Assembly (NCBI GenBank): GCA_025603075.1
Contig: MU626466.1
Location: forward strand, 1 to 33,609
Length of the DNA: 33,609 bases
Direction: 5' to 3'
DNA from: Neoconidiobolus thromboides FSU 785
Taxonomy: Eukaryota; Entomophthoromycota; Entomophthoromycetes; Entomophthorales; Neoconidiobolaceae
Shown: piece by piece, positions 30,488-33,609 of the stretch
How positions within the stretch are numbered: the stretch's first letter is position 1
How the letters are laid out: each line of letters begins with the position of its first letter
Position numbers and translations under genes: made by a program
Notes under the pieces: model-generated
Database searches by the model: none
What the model was told of the DNA's origin: nothing
The model's input: only the letters and a program-made list of their open reading frames with translations

Positions 30488-31714
30488 TTAGCGGAGTTTA
30501 GTATCAAAATCTACAATTTCAATAGGAGTTCTACCTTTTATTTCCTCTGCTTTTGCAAAATTGGTAGAGGTATTTACTTTCTCTTCCATTGATATTTTAC
30601 TATTATCTTTTACAATTTGCACGGAATTCAATAACTCACTATTGAAGTCTTGGTTTAAACTCCAAATCATAACACCGCGTAAGCCATTATTTAAAACGTA
30701 TTGTGATTTTACTACAAGAGATTGTATATCATCATAGCAAATCAGAGTTTTACTTTGTTTATTAAATAACCATGGTGTTTGGGTAATTTGATCAAAATAG
30801 CGTGTCCATCCCTTAGATATATCTGCTTCGGTACTTGAACTTAAGGCTTTTTTCTTGATATCAGCATAAGTGAGAGCATCACCAGTGCCTTCAACACGGT
30901 TAGCATACATACCAGTAGATGCATCCAAATTTTCTTTAACCTGTGATATTATACCATAAAATGGTAGCCCAATAACTAATTTATCGTTAGGAATACCAGC
31001 TCCATTCCAAGCCTTTACACTTGATTTAACAGATGATTGAGCTCCTTTGCCTTCTTCATAATCTAAGCCACCATTTGGCCCACTTTTTGGTGAAGTGAAA
31101 TAATTCATATCGTAAGCCATAATATTTATGAAATCTAAAACTTGACCATATTTACTCAAATCAGTTTGGCCTACGTAAATGGTTGACCCAACAGCAATAG
31201 TGATTAGCTTTTCGTTACCAATGAGGTCGCGTAGCTCATTCAGAAACAATATAAAATTATTAGAATCTTCTTTATCATATTTATTTCCTTCAGCAATAGG
31301 TTGTCCTGGGTATTCCCAATCAATATCAATTCCATCTAAACGGTTATCGTTGATAAATCGATGTACATTATTAGCAAATTTAGAGCGAATAGTTGGATTA
31401 GCCATAATTGGAGAAAAAAAAGCACTGCCAGATCCTCCACCTAATGAAACTAATACCTTACAATTGAATTTATGAGCAGCATCAACCACCCTGCCTAATA
31501 AAGCACTGTTTCCAACAGATGGCATTAAGTTTTGTTCATCAAACTTACCAAAGGAATAATTTATGTGAGTCAATTTGCCGAAATCAAAAGTTGAGACATC
31601 AATCTCACTCCATTCTGGAAAGTAACCAACAATAACATTTTCGTGTGCAGCAACCATAACCATCCATGTTATAGCTATCAAAAAATTAATTAAAGAGAAG
31701 TTCATGTTAGACAT
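30488..31714 (-). CDS. Secreted GH18 chitinase
   Basis: Intronless, 408 residues. A signal peptide (about 1-23, FLIAITWMVMVAAHE) leads into a GH18 TIM barrel: VIVGYFPEW (first strand), LTHINYSFGKF, KVLVSLGGGSGS (residues about 86-97), the catalytic signature DGIDIDWEYPG with Glu134 as acid and Asp130/Asp132 before it, INIMAYDMNY with Tyr201/Asp202, LVIGLPFYG, and the final GVMIWSLNQDF with the conserved Trp351. All catalytic residues are present, so it should cleave chitin with retention, through the substrate N-acetyl group. After the barrel there is only a polar tail of about 40 residues (370-408), with no chitin-binding module and no GPI signal. It could act in wall remodelling of the fungus itself or on arthropod cuticle. 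The ATG at 31714 and a second at codon 4 are both possible starts. Confidence 0.93.
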   Translation of the reverse strand: MSNMNFSLINFLIAITWMVMVAAHENVIVGYFPEWSEIDVSTFDFGKLTHINYSFGKFDEQNLMPSVGNSALLGRVVDAAHKFNCKVLVSLGGGSGSAFFSPIMANPTIRSKFANNVHRFINDNRLDGIDIDWEYPGQPIAEGNKYDKEDSNNFILFLNELRDLIGNEKLITIAVGSTIYVGQTDLSKYGQVLDFINIMAYDMNYFTSPKSGPNGGLDYEEGKGAQSSVKSSVKAWNGAGIPNDKLVIGLPFYGIISQVKENLDASTGMYANRVEGTGDALTYADIKKKALSSSTEADISKGWTRYFDQITQTPWLFNKQSKTLICYDDIQSLVVKSQYVLNNGLRGVMIWSLNQDFNSELLNSVQIVKDNSKISMEEKVNTSTNFAKAEEIKGRTPIEIVDFDTKLR

Positions 31715-31770
31715 AAAATATTTGTCAAAACAGATTATTGATTTTTAATGGATCCTGAATTCTTGTTTCT

Positions 31771-31778
31771 TTTATATA
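31771..31778 (-). promoter_or_regulatory. TATA box of the chitinase gene
   Basis: TATATAAA on the minus strand in the context AAATATATAAAAGAAAC, about 57 bp before the ATG at 31714. Confidence 0.4.
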
Positions 31779-32196
31779 TTTTCTTTTTTTAATTCTTTTG
31801 ATTTTGATTCTTTATTGTCTTTATTTGAATGATAATATATATCATAAGTGCAACCCTCAATATTAACAAAATACCCACTTTATTAAGTTAATTTATTGTA
31901 CTGAATGTCATTTTTCATTAATATATTATATTCATATATATTATTACTATATTTAAGGTACTATTATATCATCGTGCATTATATAATAGGTTTAATTAAT
32001 ACAATCTTATATTAAAAGAACAAAATCAAAATTAAAATCAATCAGATGGTTATTTCCGAGGTTATAATATAATTTAGAACCAATTATCCATATTTATACT
32101 TTAACTTTCATTATTTTATTTATTTTCGCTTATTATTAAAAATGCCTACTTTGTATTCAATTTATTACTCATTCCTTAGATTTCCGCTTGTTATTA

Positions 32197-32300
32197 TATG
32201 GGGATGTATTTATATATTTCAGAATTTTACTAACAAATTTTCCACTCAAATAGTGCTTAAAAAATGGAAAAATAATGAAACCAAAAAAAACAGCCCCATA
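32197..32300 (+). mobile_element. MITE copy P
   Basis: TATGGGGATGTATTTATATA at the left, TTTTACTAACAAATTTTCC in the centre, AACAGCCCCATA at the right, flanked by TA. An 88-codon frame running across it (32142-32408) is not a gene. Confidence 0.92.
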
Positions 32301-33304
32301 TGTTATTTGTATTTAGATTTAATATACTATTATTTTTATTTGCATCCACTTATTAAAAAATTCAGTGTGAGTTTATTTTATACACAACCAACCAGATGGT
32401 ACAAATAAATAAACCATAATATAAAACTAAGTTAATGTAATTGTAGATTTCATTTAACCTTTAAAATAAAGGTTTTCAAATTCGAATTAAAACATATGTC
32501 CAAATATAGTAAATTTTATTTTTGCATAAAATTTGCAATTTCTTATTTTTCACCCACAGATCCGCCACTTTGACTTTGGTCATTGAAAGCTTATTTATAT
32601 TACTATCCTTTCGTTGAAACCCATAAAACTTTATATCCTTAACTATTTATTTTTTTTTAAAAAATTAAATTTTAACTTAGCATACATTTCAATTATATTT
32701 TATATTATAATCTTAAATCTATCACTTTACTAGTTCCTAAACTTTTATTTCTTTTGTATTAAGTACTCTCTTTGTAAATTTATAATTCATTGTCTTGAAA
32801 AACTTCTACAAGTTACTTTTACTCCTGTAGCTTTAAATTTAAATTGTATATATTGTAAAGAATTTTATACATAGTATGCTTATAGTTTAAGTAGCGTATA
32901 GCTTGGGTATATTAAATTAAGAAAAGCACCCGCAAATTATAATATTAATTTTTTTTAAAATTGGAATCAAAATAGAAACACTCAAATAAAATATTATCAT
33001 TAACTAACAATTAAGAAATAACAATGATGTATATGGGTTTATTAGCTTATATACTTTACGCCATTAAGTTATTTGGTATTTTTAAATGTATCGAGATGTC
33101 ATTAAAAAATTCAATATTATTCATATATCGATTATTGTTTATAGGGTTTTGTTTTTATTGAAACAATTGATCCGAACTTTGTCATCTAAGATATAAAATA
33201 CCTTAGCATACTCAAGGTGATTATAATAAACTTTTAACTATTAAATATATATAGCAACCTTTCTATAAACATAAATCCATATTTCAATTTTTTTCAATTT
33301 TATA

Positions 33305-33402
33305 TATGGGGTTGTCTGAATTAGTTTCATTATTTTATCCAATTTTTGAAAAATTTTGTATTTTAAAAACTTCGCTTAAAATTCTATAAAATCACATCTT
33401 TT
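33305..33402 (-). mobile_element. Degenerate MITE copy Q
   Basis: Left end TATGGGGTTGTCTGAATTAG then TTTCATTATTTTATCC is close to the family; the centre is lost. The right part AAAATTCTATAAAATCACAT still resembles the family's right end. Confidence 0.5.
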
Positions 33403-33609
33403 ATTAAAACAAAAGTACCCAAACACAGTTCTAAATCATTCTATTATAGCTCATACTGTAAGTTACTTGAATTTCTACTAGATCTTAAATACATGTTCTT
33501 ATAAAGCTTAATTGAGAAATATTTATTATCAACTGCTTTATAACCAACATTGTAGATTTATTATCAAATAAATAAACTATTTTAATGTTGTAATTACATT
33601 ATTAATATA

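Larger units (their letters stand above)
31715..33609. other. Intergenic region to the window end
   Basis: Holds the chitinase promoter, MITE copy P and a degenerate copy Q. A 46-codon hydrophobic frame begins with ATG ATG at 33024 and stops near 33164; it could be a first exon of a membrane protein but nothing confirms it. Confidence 0.5.

Noticed and set aside
31179-31475. 98-codon plus-strand open frame
   Set aside because: Antisense to the catalytic region of the chitinase gene; its sequence is dictated by the chitinase coding strand.

Overview
The window looks like a chromosomal segment of a very AT-rich, early-diverging fungus. The evidence is short GT..AG introns, a GH72 glucanosyltransferase with a C-terminal GPI signal, a secreted GH18 chitinase, a fungal profilin, a Rex1-type RNA exonuclease and a degenerate F-box/LRR protein. 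The combination of low GC, many F-box/LRR-like genes and small secreted proteins suggests Entomophthoromycotina (for example a Conidiobolus-like species). That placement is inference; no rRNA or phylogenetic marker was tested.

Layout. 0-8.5 kb is the gene-dense end: profilin (1686-2063), a nine-exon REX1-like exonuclease (2865-5166), two tandem five-exon universal-stress-protein-like genes (5602-6564 and 7293-8175) and an EF-hand-like remnant. 8.5-15 kb is an eroded region with no intact gene. It holds repeats, a purine-rich decayed coding relic (minus strand), a possible Cys-rich exon, an unrecognised open frame and a decayed glutathione S-transferase. 15.1-20.3 kb carries an intact F-box/LRR-like gene (minus), the GH72 enzyme (plus) and an intact four-exon GST (minus). 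21.9-24.8 kb is a cluster of three copies of one small secreted cysteine-rich family: one intact, one a pseudogene, one full length but with three of eight cysteines changed to tyrosine. 25.6-26.1 kb encodes a bHLH factor with a Cys/His-rich N-terminus. 28.2-29.7 kb is a cytochrome P450 pseudogene. 30.5-31.7 kb encodes the chitinase.

The most striking feature is a family of about 103-bp non-autonomous terminal-inverted-repeat elements (MITEs). There are 16 clear copies and one degenerate copy, about one per 2 kb, 8 in one orientation and 9 in the other, and none lies inside an intact gene model. In one orientation several copies carry the exact branch-point heptamer TACTAAC, a pyrimidine run and an AG, so the element resembles a portable intron 3' end. 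Two copies are fused tail to tail into a roughly 206-bp palindrome.

Functionally, the GH72 enzyme and chitinase act on the two main wall polymers (beta-1,3-glucan and chitin), the small secreted proteins are candidate extracellular factors, and GST and P450 are detoxification-type genes with decayed copies beside or near intact ones. No operon-like organisation is expected or seen. Intron boundaries were assigned by eye from splice consensus, reading phase and family similarity.
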